Assembly (NCBI GenBank): GCA_964588795.1
Contig: CAZPQN010000006.1
Coordinates: 1-64,000, forward strand
Reading direction: 5' to 3'
DNA from: CAZPQN01 sp964588795
GTDB taxonomy: Bacteria > Fidelibacterota > UBA2242
Length of the DNA stretch: 64,000 nt
Part shown: positions 50,010-59,181 of the stretch, one piece after another
Layout: every line of letters starts with the position of its first letter
How positions within the stretch are numbered: position 1 is the stretch's first letter
Translations under genes and position numbers: made by a program
The notes under the pieces: generated by a model
Database searches by the model: none
What the model was told of the DNA's origin: nothing
Seen by the model: only the letters and a program-made list of their open reading frames with translations

Positions 50010-51985
50010 AGGCGCTGAATCTGCCGCTCCTGTTGATTTTCTGGAGCGGTCTACAGACCTGCGGGCGGAATCCTTTCCCGCGGGATGAGTATCGGCTGAT
50101 TGCCCACACTTATCAGGGTACGCTCCGGGAAGCGTATCGGCCTTTTTTATCAGCGCCAGATCCAGCTACCCGTTTCCGATTATGTTTATGCCTCGCCAAT
50201 ACCCGTGATACGCTCCTGACGGAGCCGCTGGGCGTACTATTACAGGACGCCTCGCCTCTTGTTCGGGAGGGCGCCGCCTTTGCCCTCGGACAGTTGGACT
50301 GTCAGGAAGCACGGACGCGGCTGTTGGCCCGCCTGGCGACCGAAAAAGACCGTTCGGTCCAAAAGCAAATTGTCATCGCCTTAGGGGTCATCGGTGACCA
50401 GACCACCCTGGCAATGCTTTTAGATGAATCTCAACGCTTTTCCAGCGCGATCCTGACTGCTGGATTGACGGGCTTTTTTACACGGCAAATCTATTCGCCC
50501 GCCGCGGTCAATTACTGCCTGAACGAGTTAAAAGCCGACACCGGTGCCACCGGTCAGTGGATTGCGGCGTCCATCAGTCGCCTTCGCGATGGGGCTATTC
50601 TGCGCTCCAATTCTGCCGCGCTATTGGAAATTTACCAGCGTTCTTCGACTGCCGTGCGGGTCAAGATCATGGCGGCACTGAGTGCGGTGGTTTTTCCGGA
50701 GAAAACAGCCCTGATTGAAAACGCACTGCAAGAACCCGATGCCCGTTTGCGAGTCGAAGCCGCCCGCGCCTTGCAAACCTTATCAGCAACCAGTCCGGTC
50801 GTCTGGCAAGCCCTGAGTGACAGCAATCCGCAGGTGGTAACGGCGGCCTTGGAGAACCTGCCGCCCGGTCTCAGCTTGGGGAGTGAATACTTACACCTGT
50901 GGCAAAAGCTGGCTCGCCATGCTTCCTGGCAGGTACGCGGCGCATTAATTCGCTACCGGGTCACCAGGTACGGACCGGATGGATTGCGCCAAATTGATCG
51001 GGTGCCGTTGGATCAAAATCTCCAACCCGACTACGCCTTAGGTTTGGTGCAATGGGGCCGGGCGTCTGCGTTACCCCTACTCGAAGCCCTGCTCAACAGC
51101 CCGCAAAGATTGACTGCCACGACTGCTTATGCCGGAGCGCTGGAACTCAGTCGCAAGCTTTTAGACCAGCACGCTCTTCCGCTGGATGAGTATCGGCAAT
51201 GGATCGCATCCGGGTTGAACAGCAACGATCCGGTCTGGCTGGCTCTGGCGGCGGACGCAATGCGGGACACGACGCTTGATTTGCGCATTTTGGAAACACG
51301 ACTGCTGAACGGATTGCGTTATTACCGGCAGTTCGAATATAAAGAGGCTGTGCAGGAAATCCTGGCCACGGTTGCCGTACTGCGACCGCCCGCCGCCGCA
51401 CCGTTTCTCAGAAGCATCGCCACTTCGGCAGACCGGCAATTGCGCCAGGCGGCGCAGTCGGTTTTGCGCACTGCTTATGAAGACCGCGCTCCGCTCCGTT
51501 ATCAGACCGGTACGGAGAAATTGACCCTGGCCAAACTGCGTCGCTATGGCCTGCAACCGCAGGTGGAGTTAATTACCGAAAGGGGGCGCATCGTGATCGA
51601 GCTGGACGGTTTTTATGCGCCGATTACGGTTGATGCTTTTTTAAGGCTGGTAGAGCGGGGGTTTTATAACGGATTAACCTTTCATCGCGTGGTACCGAAT
51701 TTTGTGGTCCAGGGCGGCTGTCCGCGTGGCGACGGTTGGGGCGGAGCAGAAATCAGATTAATTACCGAAAGGTCGCCTTTAAATTATTCGGCCGGTTCGG
51801 TAGGCATGGCCCGGGCGGGATACGATTCTGAGGGTTCGCAGTTTTTCATTACCCTGACCGACCAGCCGCATCTTGATTTTAAATATACCCGCTTCGGAAA
51901 GGTGCTTAGCGGAATGGAAATCGTTGCCCAGCTGGAGCGCGGAGATCGGATTTTGGCTCTGCGCATTTTGCCTGCGTCAGATTAG
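49997..51985 (+). CDS. HEAT-repeat / cyclophilin fusion (peptidyl-prolyl isomerase)
   Basis: A 662-residue protein. The N-terminus has a hydrophobic signal-like stretch with a cysteine (LIFWSGLQTCGR) that could be a lipobox variant. Residues 50-490 are HEAT-like repeats (VREGAAFALGQLDCQEA, VRVKIMAALSAVVFPE, LRVEAARALQTL). Residues 515-660 are a cyclophilin domain (GRIVIELDGFYAPITVDAF, FYNGLTFHRVVPNFVVQGG, GSQFFITLTDQPHLDFKYTRFG) with Arg and Phe catalytic residues. It overlaps the glycosidase gene by 13 bases. It may be an envelope chaperone for secreted repeat proteins, which is inference. Confidence 0.85.
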   Translation: MATLKALNLPLLLIFWSGLQTCGRNPFPRDEYRLIAHTYQGTLREAYRPFLSAPDPATRFRLCLCLANTRDTLLTEPLGVLLQDASPLVREGAAFALGQLDCQEARTRLLARLATEKDRSVQKQIVIALGVIGDQTTLAMLLDESQRFSSAILTAGLTGFFTRQIYSPAAVNYCLNELKADTGATGQWIAASISRLRDGAILRSNSAALLEIYQRSSTAVRVKIMAALSAVVFPEKTALIENALQEPDARLRVEAARALQTLSATSPVVWQALSDSNPQVVTAALENLPPGLSLGSEYLHLWQKLARHASWQVRGALIRYRVTRYGPDGLRQIDRVPLDQNLQPDYALGLVQWGRASALPLLEALLNSPQRLTATTAYAGALELSRKLLDQHALPLDEYRQWIASGLNSNDPVWLALAADAMRDTTLDLRILETRLLNGLRYYRQFEYKEAVQEILATVAVLRPPAAAPFLRSIATSADRQLRQAAQSVLRTAYEDRAPLRYQTGTEKLTLAKLRRYGLQPQVELITERGRIVIELDGFYAPITVDAFLRLVERGFYNGLTFHRVVPNFVVQGGCPRGDGWGGAEIRLITERSPLNYSAGSVGMARAGYDSEGSQFFITLTDQPHLDFKYTRFGKVLSGMEIVAQLERGDRILALRILPASD

Positions 51986-52402
51986 CTTGGCGATAATAAA
52001 GCCGACAGCAAACCCGATCAGAAAAACCATCGTGACAAAGCGGTAGTTGACGACCTCTTTGGCGAAACCCTTCTTGATCGCCACGACCGAGACGAAGTAA
52101 CCGAGGGCGTTCAGGAGCCAGAATATCGGCAGGGTCAGGACTTTGACTAGAATCGGGCCAATGAAGGGCAGGGTCGCCAGTAGCGCCAACAGCCCGGAAA
52201 AAGCCTGTGCCAAAATCCCAAAAATCAGGACCAGGAAAACCACGACACTCTTGTCTATATTCAACAGAAACCCGCCGATGAGAGCGACAATAATAATACC
52301 CCACGTCAGCAATAATTTGCGATTGCGCTGGGCAAATGTCACGAGTTTTGGCCAGAAAGCCAACCAGGATCGGCGGTGTGATTGAGGAGTGGGGTTTTCC
52401 AC
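51977..52402 (-). CDS. integral membrane protein of unknown function
   Basis: A 141-residue protein with four or five hydrophobic helices (LLLTWGIIIVALIGGFLL, SVVVFLVLIFGILAQAFSGLLALLATL, FVTMVFLIGFAVGFIIA). The FIGPILVKVLTLPIFWLL and YFVSVVAIKKG segments are not recognised. It is the last gene of the six-gene minus-strand operon, 15 bases after the aldo-keto reductase. Its 3' end overlaps the convergent cyclophilin gene by nine bases. Confidence 0.75.
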   Translation of the reverse strand: MENPTPQSHRRSWLAFWPKLVTFAQRNRKLLLTWGIIIVALIGGFLLNIDKSVVVFLVLIFGILAQAFSGLLALLATLPFIGPILVKVLTLPIFWLLNALGYFVSVVAIKKGFAKEVVNYRFVTMVFLIGFAVGFIIAKLI

Positions 52403-52417
52403 GGTTCCGGTTCCTTT

Positions 52418-53377
52418 TTAGATAGTCGTTCCTAATAAATGCAACGGTAACGGCCCAAAATCGCCGGCGCGGCAATTATCTGCGACCTGTTGGGGAGTTT
52501 TGGCGCCGGGGATGGCCACATGACAGGCGGGATGGGTTAGGCAGAATCGCAAACTGACCTGCGCCATGCTCTGGTCCGGAAAAGCTGCGAAGACTGGCTG
52601 TACCGCGGACAGTTGTGCCAAATAGCGTTCGAGTTTCTCTGGTGCAAGATTCATTCGCCGGTGGTCTGCTTCCGTAAAGCGGCTGGCGCGGTTGAATTTG
52701 CCGGTTAGCAGTCCGAACAACAGCGGGATCCGCACAATCACTCCTAAGTTGTAAGCCTGCGCTTTCGGGAGCAGCACTTCTTCCGCGGCGCGTTCTAAAA
52801 GATTGTAACGCACCTGGATGACGTCAATGACCGCATGGTACCGGTCGAGCAGGAAAGCCTGTTCACTTTCCCGGAACGACTGGATGCTCCACCCGGCATG
52901 GCGAATTTTGCCGTCCCGTTTCAACTCCTGCAAGGCTTCCCAGGGCTCATCACGCTCGAGAAGCTTGGTATCAGGGCTGTGTAATTGCAAGATATCCAGC
53001 GCTGGCGCACCTAAGCGTTTCAGGCTCTTTTCCGCCGCCTGGATAAGGTACTTTTTAGCGGCGTTCTGCACGATGGGGCCGTAGCCGGCATCGTCGCTCT
53101 GACGTGCGTGATAAAAATCGTTACCGGCTTTGGTGGCGACAATTACCTCGCCCTTGGCACGCTCCCGCAAAACCCCGGCGATTAGTTCTTCGGAATGCCC
53201 GAAACCGTAGACATCGGCTGTGTCAATGAAATTTACGCCCAAGTCAAGGGCCTGGTGCAATGCCTGGCGGGAAACCGCATCGTCGGTTTTGCCCCAGTTC
53301 ATACCGCCGATAGCCCACGCGCCGAATCCAATGGTGGAAACCTTCAAACCGGTTTTGCCGAGAGTCGTATAATGCAT
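52418..53377 (-). CDS. aldo/keto reductase
   Basis: A 319-residue NADPH-dependent TIM-barrel oxidoreductase. It has GFGAWAIGG at the start, and the tetrad Asp and Tyr in FIDTADVYGFGHSE, Lys in VATKAG and His in LQLHSPD. GKIRHAGWSIQ and AIPGAKTPQQVADN are the usual later motifs. The substrate is not predictable. Its start lies three bases after the coaX stop. Confidence 0.9.
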   Translation of the reverse strand: MHYTTLGKTGLKVSTIGFGAWAIGGMNWGKTDDAVSRQALHQALDLGVNFIDTADVYGFGHSEELIAGVLRERAKGEVIVATKAGNDFYHARQSDDAGYGPIVQNAAKKYLIQAAEKSLKRLGAPALDILQLHSPDTKLLERDEPWEALQELKRDGKIRHAGWSIQSFRESEQAFLLDRYHAVIDVIQVRYNLLERAAEEVLLPKAQAYNLGVIVRIPLLFGLLTGKFNRASRFTEADHRRMNLAPEKLERYLAQLSAVQPVFAAFPDQSMAQVSLRFCLTHPACHVAIPGAKTPQQVADNCRAGDFGPLPLHLLGTTI

Positions 53378-53380
53378 TGT

Positions 53381-54148
53381 TCAGGAGTTGCGCTGGTAGA
53401 GCAAATGCAAACCCTCGAGGGTCAGTTGCGGAGCGGCATCGTCGATGAACGGGGCATAGCGCACGATTTCTTCGCAGAGTCCGCCGGTAGCGACCACATG
53501 CACCCGGGGCCAGTGCAGTTCAGCCTTGAGGCGCTGAATCAATCCTTCAATCATGGCAATATGACCCACAAAAACCCCGCCCTGCAAATGTTCCCGGGTG
53601 TTTCTGCCGACGAGGTGCGCGGGGTACGTCCATTCGACCCGATAGAGCTGGGCGGCTTTATGAATGAGTTCCGCCGCGGCGGTGAGCATCCCGGGAGCGA
53701 TCGAGCCGCCTACATAATCACCCGCCTCATTCAAAATATCAAACGTCGTGGCCGTACCTAAATCCACGATAATTTGCGGTCGGGGATAATGTTCCTTACC
53801 AGCCACGGCATTACAGATACGGTCGGCCCCCAACTCCGCCGGATTGTCGACGAGCAATTGCAGGCCGAGGTTTAAACGATGACTGACGACTAATGGCTCC
53901 CGGTTCAGGTAGCGCACCGCCATCTGGCGGACATTTTGGGTCAGGTCCGGCACGACGGAACTGATGATGACGCCTTCGATCTGCTGAAAGTCAATCTTGG
54001 AATCGGAGGCAAGCAACCTGACCGCGATCCAGTACTCATCGACAGTCCGGGTATGGGAACTGACCAGGCGCCATTGCGAAACCAGGCGATTCTGGTCGAA
54101 AATACCAAAAACTGTATTGGTGTTGCCTATATCAATAACGAAAATCAT
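53381..54148 (-). CDS. coaX: type III pantothenate kinase
   Basis: A 255-residue ASKHA-fold enzyme that phosphorylates pantothenate in the first step of CoA synthesis. It has phosphate-1 IDIGNTNTVFGIF, the pantothenate-binding GADRICNAVA, phosphate-2 IIVDLGTATTFDIL and GGSIAPGM. The C-terminal ATGG line is VVATGGL. The start overlaps birA by four bases, a common pairing. Confidence 0.96.
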   Translation of the reverse strand: MIFVIDIGNTNTVFGIFDQNRLVSQWRLVSSHTRTVDEYWIAVRLLASDSKIDFQQIEGVIISSVVPDLTQNVRQMAVRYLNREPLVVSHRLNLGLQLLVDNPAELGADRICNAVAGKEHYPRPQIIVDLGTATTFDILNEAGDYVGGSIAPGMLTAAAELIHKAAQLYRVEWTYPAHLVGRNTREHLQGGVFVGHIAMIEGLIQRLKAELHWPRVHVVATGGLCEEIVRYAPFIDDAAPQLTLEGLHLLYQRNS

Positions 54149-54936
54149 AATGGCTTTTCCTTTACTATAGTAACGTCGGCCGCATGAAAGACAATTCGCC
54201 GCTCTTCGATCTGCAGGATCAATCCCCCCTGAGGAGTTAATCCGGTAAAGAGGCCGGTGTATACCGCCTGACCATCATTCACTTTCACCCGCTTGCCAAG
54301 TGAAGTACAGGCCGCCTGCCATTTCCGCAGAATTTCGTCGGGACGTCGGGCGAGGGGGATATTCAGGTTATTGTCTATGGCCAGAAGTATGGCGCGTAGA
54401 ACTGGCAGGCGCTCAAACCGCTGACCCGTCTCAACGTATAACGAGCTGGCGTGTGGTAAGGCCGGCTCAAAGAATGCCGCGGATTGATTGAGATTCAGTC
54501 CAATGCCGATCACAATCCTGAGGCTCGTACCGGTGGTGACGCTCTGCACCAAAATGCCGCAGATTTTGCGGTCATTGAGTAAAATATCGTTAGGCCACTT
54601 GAGAGTCAATCCATTACCCGGGATAAAATGCGCCAGGGCTTCGCGTACCGCCACCGCCGCCAGAAAGGTATAGATATATAACGGATCGGCCAAATCCGTC
54701 TCCAGGAAGATTGAGAACAATAAAGCCTCTCCGGCTGGCGCTGACCAGGTACGTCCCAGACGTCCCCGCCCGGCGCTTTGGTAATCCGCCATCAGGACTG
54801 TTCCGGAGGGATACTTGTGGGGCTGCAGCAGGGCGGCGTTGGTCGAATCTATTTCCCGATAATGCAGAACCTCTGTCTGCAGGTGACGCAGAGAGACGTC
54901 GAGGTGAACGAGACGACAATCCTGGGCCATGCGCAT
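54145..54936 (-). CDS. birA: biotin-[acetyl-CoA-carboxylase] ligase
   Basis: A 263-residue ligase that activates biotin and attaches it to carboxyl-carrier proteins. It has EIDSTNAALL, the biotinyl-AMP loop SAGRGRLGRTW, LKWPNDILLNDRKICGILVQ and a small C-terminal SH3-like domain (GLTPQGGLILQIEERR). There is no N-terminal DNA-binding domain, so it is a class I ligase and not a repressor. It starts four bases after the peptidase stop. Confidence 0.94.
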   Translation of the reverse strand: MRMAQDCRLVHLDVSLRHLQTEVLHYREIDSTNAALLQPHKYPSGTVLMADYQSAGRGRLGRTWSAPAGEALLFSIFLETDLADPLYIYTFLAAVAVREALAHFIPGNGLTLKWPNDILLNDRKICGILVQSVTTGTSLRIVIGIGLNLNQSAAFFEPALPHASSLYVETGQRFERLPVLRAILLAIDNNLNIPLARRPDEILRKWQAACTSLGKRVKVNDGQAVYTGLFTGLTPQGGLILQIEERRIVFHAADVTIVKEKPL

Positions 54937-54939
54937 GCT

Positions 54940-57090
54940 TTATTTGATTTGCATTTCGCGGAGCAGGGCTCCGGCACCGCTGAACTTGTCGAGAATAAAG
55001 AGCACGTAGCGGATGTCCACACTGATCGTGCGCGTCAGGTTCGGCAGGTATTGCCAATCATTGATCAACGCCTCCCAATTACCATCAAACGCACAGCCGA
55101 TGAGCTCGCCGTGCGCATTGAATACCGGACTGCCGGAATTCCCGCCCGTGATGTCATTGTCGGTCAGAAAAGCCACCGGCACATCAGCGGTTCTGCGATC
55201 GCGGTAGACACTGCCCTGTGCCGCGTTTTTTTGCGCCAGTTCAATGAGCTTTTGCGGGACATCGAACGGTTCAGCGCCGCGATTTTTGGCGATGACGCCC
55301 TTCAGACTGGTCTGATAATCGTACATTACGCCATCCCGCGGTGAGTAACCGCTTACCTTGCCGTAAGTGAAGCGCAGGGTGCGGTTGGCATCCGGCAGGC
55401 AGACTTTGCCGGACACGGCCTCTAACGCCCGGTAATATTCCGGGAGCAGGCGGTGCAAAGTGCCATTCAATCGATCGCTTTTATGTTTCAGGCGATCCAG
55501 CTCAGCCTGCACCTGCCAGGCGAAGACGAGCAAAGGGTCGTTGAGCTGGGACAGTTCGCCGGCGGTCAAGTCGAACAGCCGCACATACTCCGTGGTATTT
55601 GACAAGCGCGTGGAGGCATATAATTTCCCGACGAAATCGCGCAGGGCTTGCTCTATCGTCACACCTTGCCGGTCGCCGATAAGATTATTAATCAGCGCTA
55701 ACCTCTTTTCCGGAGGCTGGGCGGCCAACCGGCGCAGGAAAAATAACAGAACCTGTTCGTCGGCAGGCGCATAAAAATCAATACGGCGATACGCCACCCG
55801 CTCTTTGAAACGATTGATCTGATATTCGTGGTAGCCGGTGAGACGCAGGGAATCGGGTTTGACTTTCTCCTCGGAATATTTACAGAGTGTCAGCGCATCG
55901 GATAACAGGGTCACGTACTTGATATATTCAAGATAAAGCTCGTTGGCGTAATCGGCGTAATACTCGGCATAGGCGTCCCTGAGAGCGGGCAAAAGGGTGC
56001 CGTATTTTTTATGCAGTACAACATTTTTTGTCAGCGTCTGCTCGTAGCGTTGTTCCTGGGCTTGTTTTTCGGCGAGCAGATTGAATTGTTCGAACCCCTG
56101 CAAGGCACCCTGGTTGTTTTTCAAACCATTGTAAAGACCCTTGACCCGCGAGGCAAGTTGGAGTTCGACGGCCTTATTTTCCCGTCCACACTCCTCATAG
56201 ATGGCAATCAGGTCCTTTAAAAGTTGAATCCGGAAAGGATAGCCGAAAGTCTGCTGGAAGGCAATCGGAAAAGACAGCCGGTTGCGGTTGGTTGAGCCCG
56301 GGTAACCAATGATGAATGTCAGGTCATTTTCAGAAAAACCGGCGGTGGAGATGGTCAGATACCGCGTCGGACGGTAAGGGCGATTGTTGGAATTATAGCG
56401 GGTCGGGGTTCCGTCGGGGGCGACGTAGATACGCATGAAAGAGAAGTCGCCGGTATGTCGCGGCCACATCCAGTTGTCCTCTTCGCCGCCGAAATTACCG
56501 ATAGCCTGCGGCGGAGCATAGACCAAGCGCACGTCGCTGAATTTCTGATATTTGTAAAGATAATAGACCGACCCGTCCAGCAGGCCGGCAACCCGGGCCT
56601 CAATACTCTGCGCACGGTCTTCACCGGCCTTTTCCAGAACGGCGCAATTATTTTCGATTTTCCGGAGCCGATCTTCGGGCGGCAGATCGTTCTGCACTCC
56701 GGCGTAAACCCGGTCGGTCACATCCGTAACGCTAAGTAGCAAAAAGGCTTCATAGCCCGGCGCCGGCAGTTCCTCGGCGCGATTCTGAGCATAGAAACCT
56801 TCTTCGAGCAGGTTTTTTTGCGGAGTGGAATTCTTTTTAATGGCATCGAAAGCGACATGATGATTGGTCAGCACCAAACCTTCCGCCGAGACGAAGGAGG
56901 CGGTCCCGCCACCGAGCATGAGCACGGCTCCGGCCAGCCCGCCCCCGGCGCGATAAATTTCCTCCGGTTTGATTTGCAAACCCTTGATGTTACGGGGTAA
57001 CTGATTAATGGGAAACATGCCCTCTTCAGCATTCAGCCCCAGGGCAATTAAAAGAATTGCCCACCCAGATACAAATACACTCTTTTGCAC
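54940..57090 (-). CDS. S46 family dipeptidyl peptidase, DPP7-like
   Basis: A 716-residue secreted or periplasmic exopeptidase removing N-terminal dipeptides. It has a signal peptide (to NAEEG). The trypsin-like domain has the catalytic His region TNHHVAF (residues 76-80), the Asp in HTGDFSFMRIY and Ser652 (GGNSGSP). The S1 position falls in FDGNWEAL: Gly670, as in DPP7 (hydrophobic P1), where DPP11 has Arg (acidic P1). A long helical insert lies between the two protease halves. S46 peptidases are typical of Bacteroidetes-like peptide users. Confidence 0.93.
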   Translation of the reverse strand: MQKSVFVSGWAILLIALGLNAEEGMFPINQLPRNIKGLQIKPEEIYRAGGGLAGAVLMLGGGTASFVSAEGLVLTNHHVAFDAIKKNSTPQKNLLEEGFYAQNRAEELPAPGYEAFLLLSVTDVTDRVYAGVQNDLPPEDRLRKIENNCAVLEKAGEDRAQSIEARVAGLLDGSVYYLYKYQKFSDVRLVYAPPQAIGNFGGEEDNWMWPRHTGDFSFMRIYVAPDGTPTRYNSNNRPYRPTRYLTISTAGFSENDLTFIIGYPGSTNRNRLSFPIAFQQTFGYPFRIQLLKDLIAIYEECGRENKAVELQLASRVKGLYNGLKNNQGALQGFEQFNLLAEKQAQEQRYEQTLTKNVVLHKKYGTLLPALRDAYAEYYADYANELYLEYIKYVTLLSDALTLCKYSEEKVKPDSLRLTGYHEYQINRFKERVAYRRIDFYAPADEQVLLFFLRRLAAQPPEKRLALINNLIGDRQGVTIEQALRDFVGKLYASTRLSNTTEYVRLFDLTAGELSQLNDPLLVFAWQVQAELDRLKHKSDRLNGTLHRLLPEYYRALEAVSGKVCLPDANRTLRFTYGKVSGYSPRDGVMYDYQTSLKGVIAKNRGAEPFDVPQKLIELAQKNAAQGSVYRDRRTADVPVAFLTDNDITGGNSGSPVFNAHGELIGCAFDGNWEALINDWQYLPNLTRTISVDIRYVLFILDKFSGAGALLREMQIK

Positions 57091-57116
57091 AGTATTCTCC
57101 AGAAAATTATTTAAGG

Positions 57117-57869
57117 TTAAAAGCCCCGCTCGCGGCGGATATTTTGATACGCTTCGTTGATGGACTTGAATTTTTCCTCGGCCAGTTTCTGAATTTCCGG
57201 GCCGAGGCTGACGACCTTGTCAGGGTGATACTTGGTAGCCAGGTCGCGATAGATTTTCTTGATAGTTTCGGTATCATCTTCAGGACGGACCCCAAGAATG
57301 GCGTAAGACTGGTCAGCCTGGCCGATGAAAATAGCCTTGATCGTTTTGTAATCATTGGGATAGATGCCCAATCCGTCCGCCACTGTCTGGATGGCCTCCA
57401 GCTCCAATTTATGGTAGTTACCATCTGCCCCGGCGATGCCGAACAGGACATGGACTAATTCCATGCGGGCATAATAATCCATGTGAGCCTTGATCTGTGC
57501 CGTGACATCGCGAATGTTGAATGTTTTTCGCAGGATTTCGCGGTACAGATAGAGCAAATCCTGAGCGTTGCGCCGCCCAAATTTTTCGACCAAATAATTT
57601 TTGACATACTGAATTTCCGACGAACGCACCATTTGGTCGGATTTGGTAATATAGGCAAACAGGGATAGCATCGCCACAGCGAAATCGCCCGCCCGGGTAT
57701 CGCCGAAGGTTTGGTACGGTACACGCTCAGAATCACTTTCAATGTACGTCGTTCGGGGTATATCGCTGGTGACCAAACTACCGATGTAGGCGCCAATCAG
57801 CGCACCTAACGGGCCAAGCAATGCCCAGCCGATTCCACCACCAATGATTGTTCCCGTCAGTTTGCTCAT
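57117..57869 (-). CDS. TerB-DnaJ (DjlA-like) co-chaperone
   Basis: A 250-residue protein. A Gly-rich hydrophobic N-terminus (TIIGGGIGWALLGPLGALIGAYIG) probably enters the membrane. Residues 60-165 are a TerB-like helical domain (AMLSLFAYITKSDQMVRSSEI, IAGADGNYHKLELEAI). Residues 188-248 are a J domain (YAILGVRPEDDTETIKKIYRDL) with the HPD motif (KYHPDKV). It should stimulate DnaK. It is the first gene of the operon with the S46 peptidase gene 26 bases downstream. Confidence 0.92.
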   Translation of the reverse strand: MSKLTGTIIGGGIGWALLGPLGALIGAYIGSLVTSDIPRTTYIESDSERVPYQTFGDTRAGDFAVAMLSLFAYITKSDQMVRSSEIQYVKNYLVEKFGRRNAQDLLYLYREILRKTFNIRDVTAQIKAHMDYYARMELVHVLFGIAGADGNYHKLELEAIQTVADGLGIYPNDYKTIKAIFIGQADQSYAILGVRPEDDTETIKKIYRDLATKYHPDKVVSLGPEIQKLAEEKFKSINEAYQNIRRERGF

Positions 57870-57894
57870 CTTGCAGTTTTACTAAAAACGTCTG

Positions 57895-57923
57895 ATAATA
57901 ACCATTCCCGCCCAAAAATCCAA
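57895..57923 (-). promoter_or_regulatory. putative promoter of the TerB-DnaJ / DPP7 operon
   Basis: On the minus strand TTGGAT (57923-57918) and TATTAT (57900-57895) are 17 bases apart. The pair begins right behind the terminator of the preceding gene and 25 bases before the start codon. The -10 is good and the -35 poor. Confidence 0.45.
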
Positions 57924-57929
57924 AAAATA

Positions 57930-57964
57930 AAAATCCCTCCGCCAGCGCTCCGGGGAGGGATTTT
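57930..57964. terminator. bidirectional terminator after the DUF6588-like gene
   Basis: An 11-bp perfect stem (AAAATCCCTCC / GGAGGGATTTT) around 13 bases, followed on the minus strand by a T-rich run. It lies 25 bases after the stop of the secreted-protein gene and insulates the next operon. Confidence 0.9.
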
Positions 57965-57988
57965 CAGAGAAAAAGAGGAGGGGAATTT

Positions 57989-59092
57989 CTACCGCAGAGT
58001 CAAACCAACTCCCACAGTCGCGACATTATCCGCACCCATGGAATAATCCGCGTTGATGTTGATCAGAGCTAACCTGAGACGCGCTCCGACCGTCGTACGA
58101 AAACTGTTGTCGCCAGTCAGGTCGAATTTGACTTTGGTGCCGTTCAGCGGATCAGCTGAGTCATTGGGATTGGTGTAGGTATAGTTGATTTTCACGTCGG
58201 ATTTCTCCTTGCCGACGCCGCCATATAAGCCGACCCCGAGAATCAGCAGGCTGAAATCGCGGCTCGCCATGAGGCTGTAAAGAGCATGATTTGATTCGAA
58301 TACATCGCCAATTTCCATCTTCTGCATAAAGGCACCGGCCGAAATCTTTACGCCGAACAATGGCAAAGGAATGAATGGATCCAGAGCCAATTTGCCGCCG
58401 AAGCCCATGAACTTAAACTTGCCGATGTCTTTGCTGACTTCCATTTCCGGGAGATAGCGGGCAACAATGTCGGCCTTAATGGGTAAAGCCGGCAGGGAAA
58501 TGCCCACAGAAGCCTGCGGTACAACCAGCGGCAAGGTCGGCAAATTGGTGCCAGGCGGGGTGACGATTGTAGGAATATTGGCGGCGATGCTGGCGATATT
58601 ATTCTGAACAGCCGCCTGACTCAGTGCCTGAGACGGCACACCCCGCGCAGTTAATTGCTGGTTGATCTTGTTGATGATACCCGGCTGATCGGCAGGAATC
58701 GAACCCGGTTCATCCTTCCCGAAGAAGGTCGGCACCTTCGTATCGGGATATACATCCTCCGGATGGAGGGTAAGATTATAATTGGTACCATCGATGTTGA
58801 TGGTTTGGGTAATGTCGCCTAACGATGAGAAATCGAAGGTAAAGCTCTTCTGATCTTCCGGAAAAGTGACCGCCATTGCCCTCAGACCAATATCGAATCC
58901 TAAAAGTTTATGCGGTTTGGCGGTATAGAACCAGCCGCTGTTCATGGCCGTTCCGAAAGCCGTTACCAGTGGATTGACGTAACTTTTGGCGTTTTTAGCG
59001 GCCAGTTGTTGCAGTCTTTCCTCCAGAGACTGAGCGCCGGCGAGACTGAACAGAAAAGTCACGACCAGCAATAAGACCAATGTTTTTTTCAT
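57989..59092 (-). CDS. secreted DUF6588-like putative outer-membrane protein
   Basis: A 367-residue protein with a clean signal peptide (MKKTLVLLLVVTFLFSLAGAQ). The ATG at 59092 has AAGGAG eight bases upstream, and I prefer it to an earlier in-frame start at 59173. The mature part begins SLEERLQQLAAKNAKSYVNPLVTAFG and GWFYTAKPHKLLGFDIGLRAMAV, the pattern of the DUF6588 family. It ends in alternating beta-strands (TTVGARLRLALININADYSMG) typical of outer-membrane barrels. It has its own promoter and terminator, suggesting good expression. Function unknown. Confidence 0.8.
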   Translation of the reverse strand: MKKTLVLLLVVTFLFSLAGAQSLEERLQQLAAKNAKSYVNPLVTAFGTAMNSGWFYTAKPHKLLGFDIGLRAMAVTFPEDQKSFTFDFSSLGDITQTINIDGTNYNLTLHPEDVYPDTKVPTFFGKDEPGSIPADQPGIINKINQQLTARGVPSQALSQAAVQNNIASIAANIPTIVTPPGTNLPTLPLVVPQASVGISLPALPIKADIVARYLPEMEVSKDIGKFKFMGFGGKLALDPFIPLPLFGVKISAGAFMQKMEIGDVFESNHALYSLMASRDFSLLILGVGLYGGVGKEKSDVKINYTYTNPNDSADPLNGTKVKFDLTGDNSFRTTVGARLRLALININADYSMGADNVATVGVGLTLR

Positions 59093-59111
59093 AGTGTACT
59101 CCTTTTTATTG

Positions 59112-59173
59112 GATATAATTTTTAGTTGCGCATTTGCAAGCGTAATCTTAGGGGCATTTTCAGATAAAATCAA
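59112..59173 (-). promoter_or_regulatory. two possible sigma-70 promoters of the DUF6588-like gene
   Basis: On the minus strand TTGATT (59173-59168) with TAAGAT (59150-59145) have 17-base spacing. TTGCAA (59139-59134) with TATATC (59117-59112) have 16-base spacing. The first matches consensus slightly better; the second leaves a short leader of about 15 bases. Confidence 0.45.
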
Positions 59174-59181
59174 GAGGAAAT

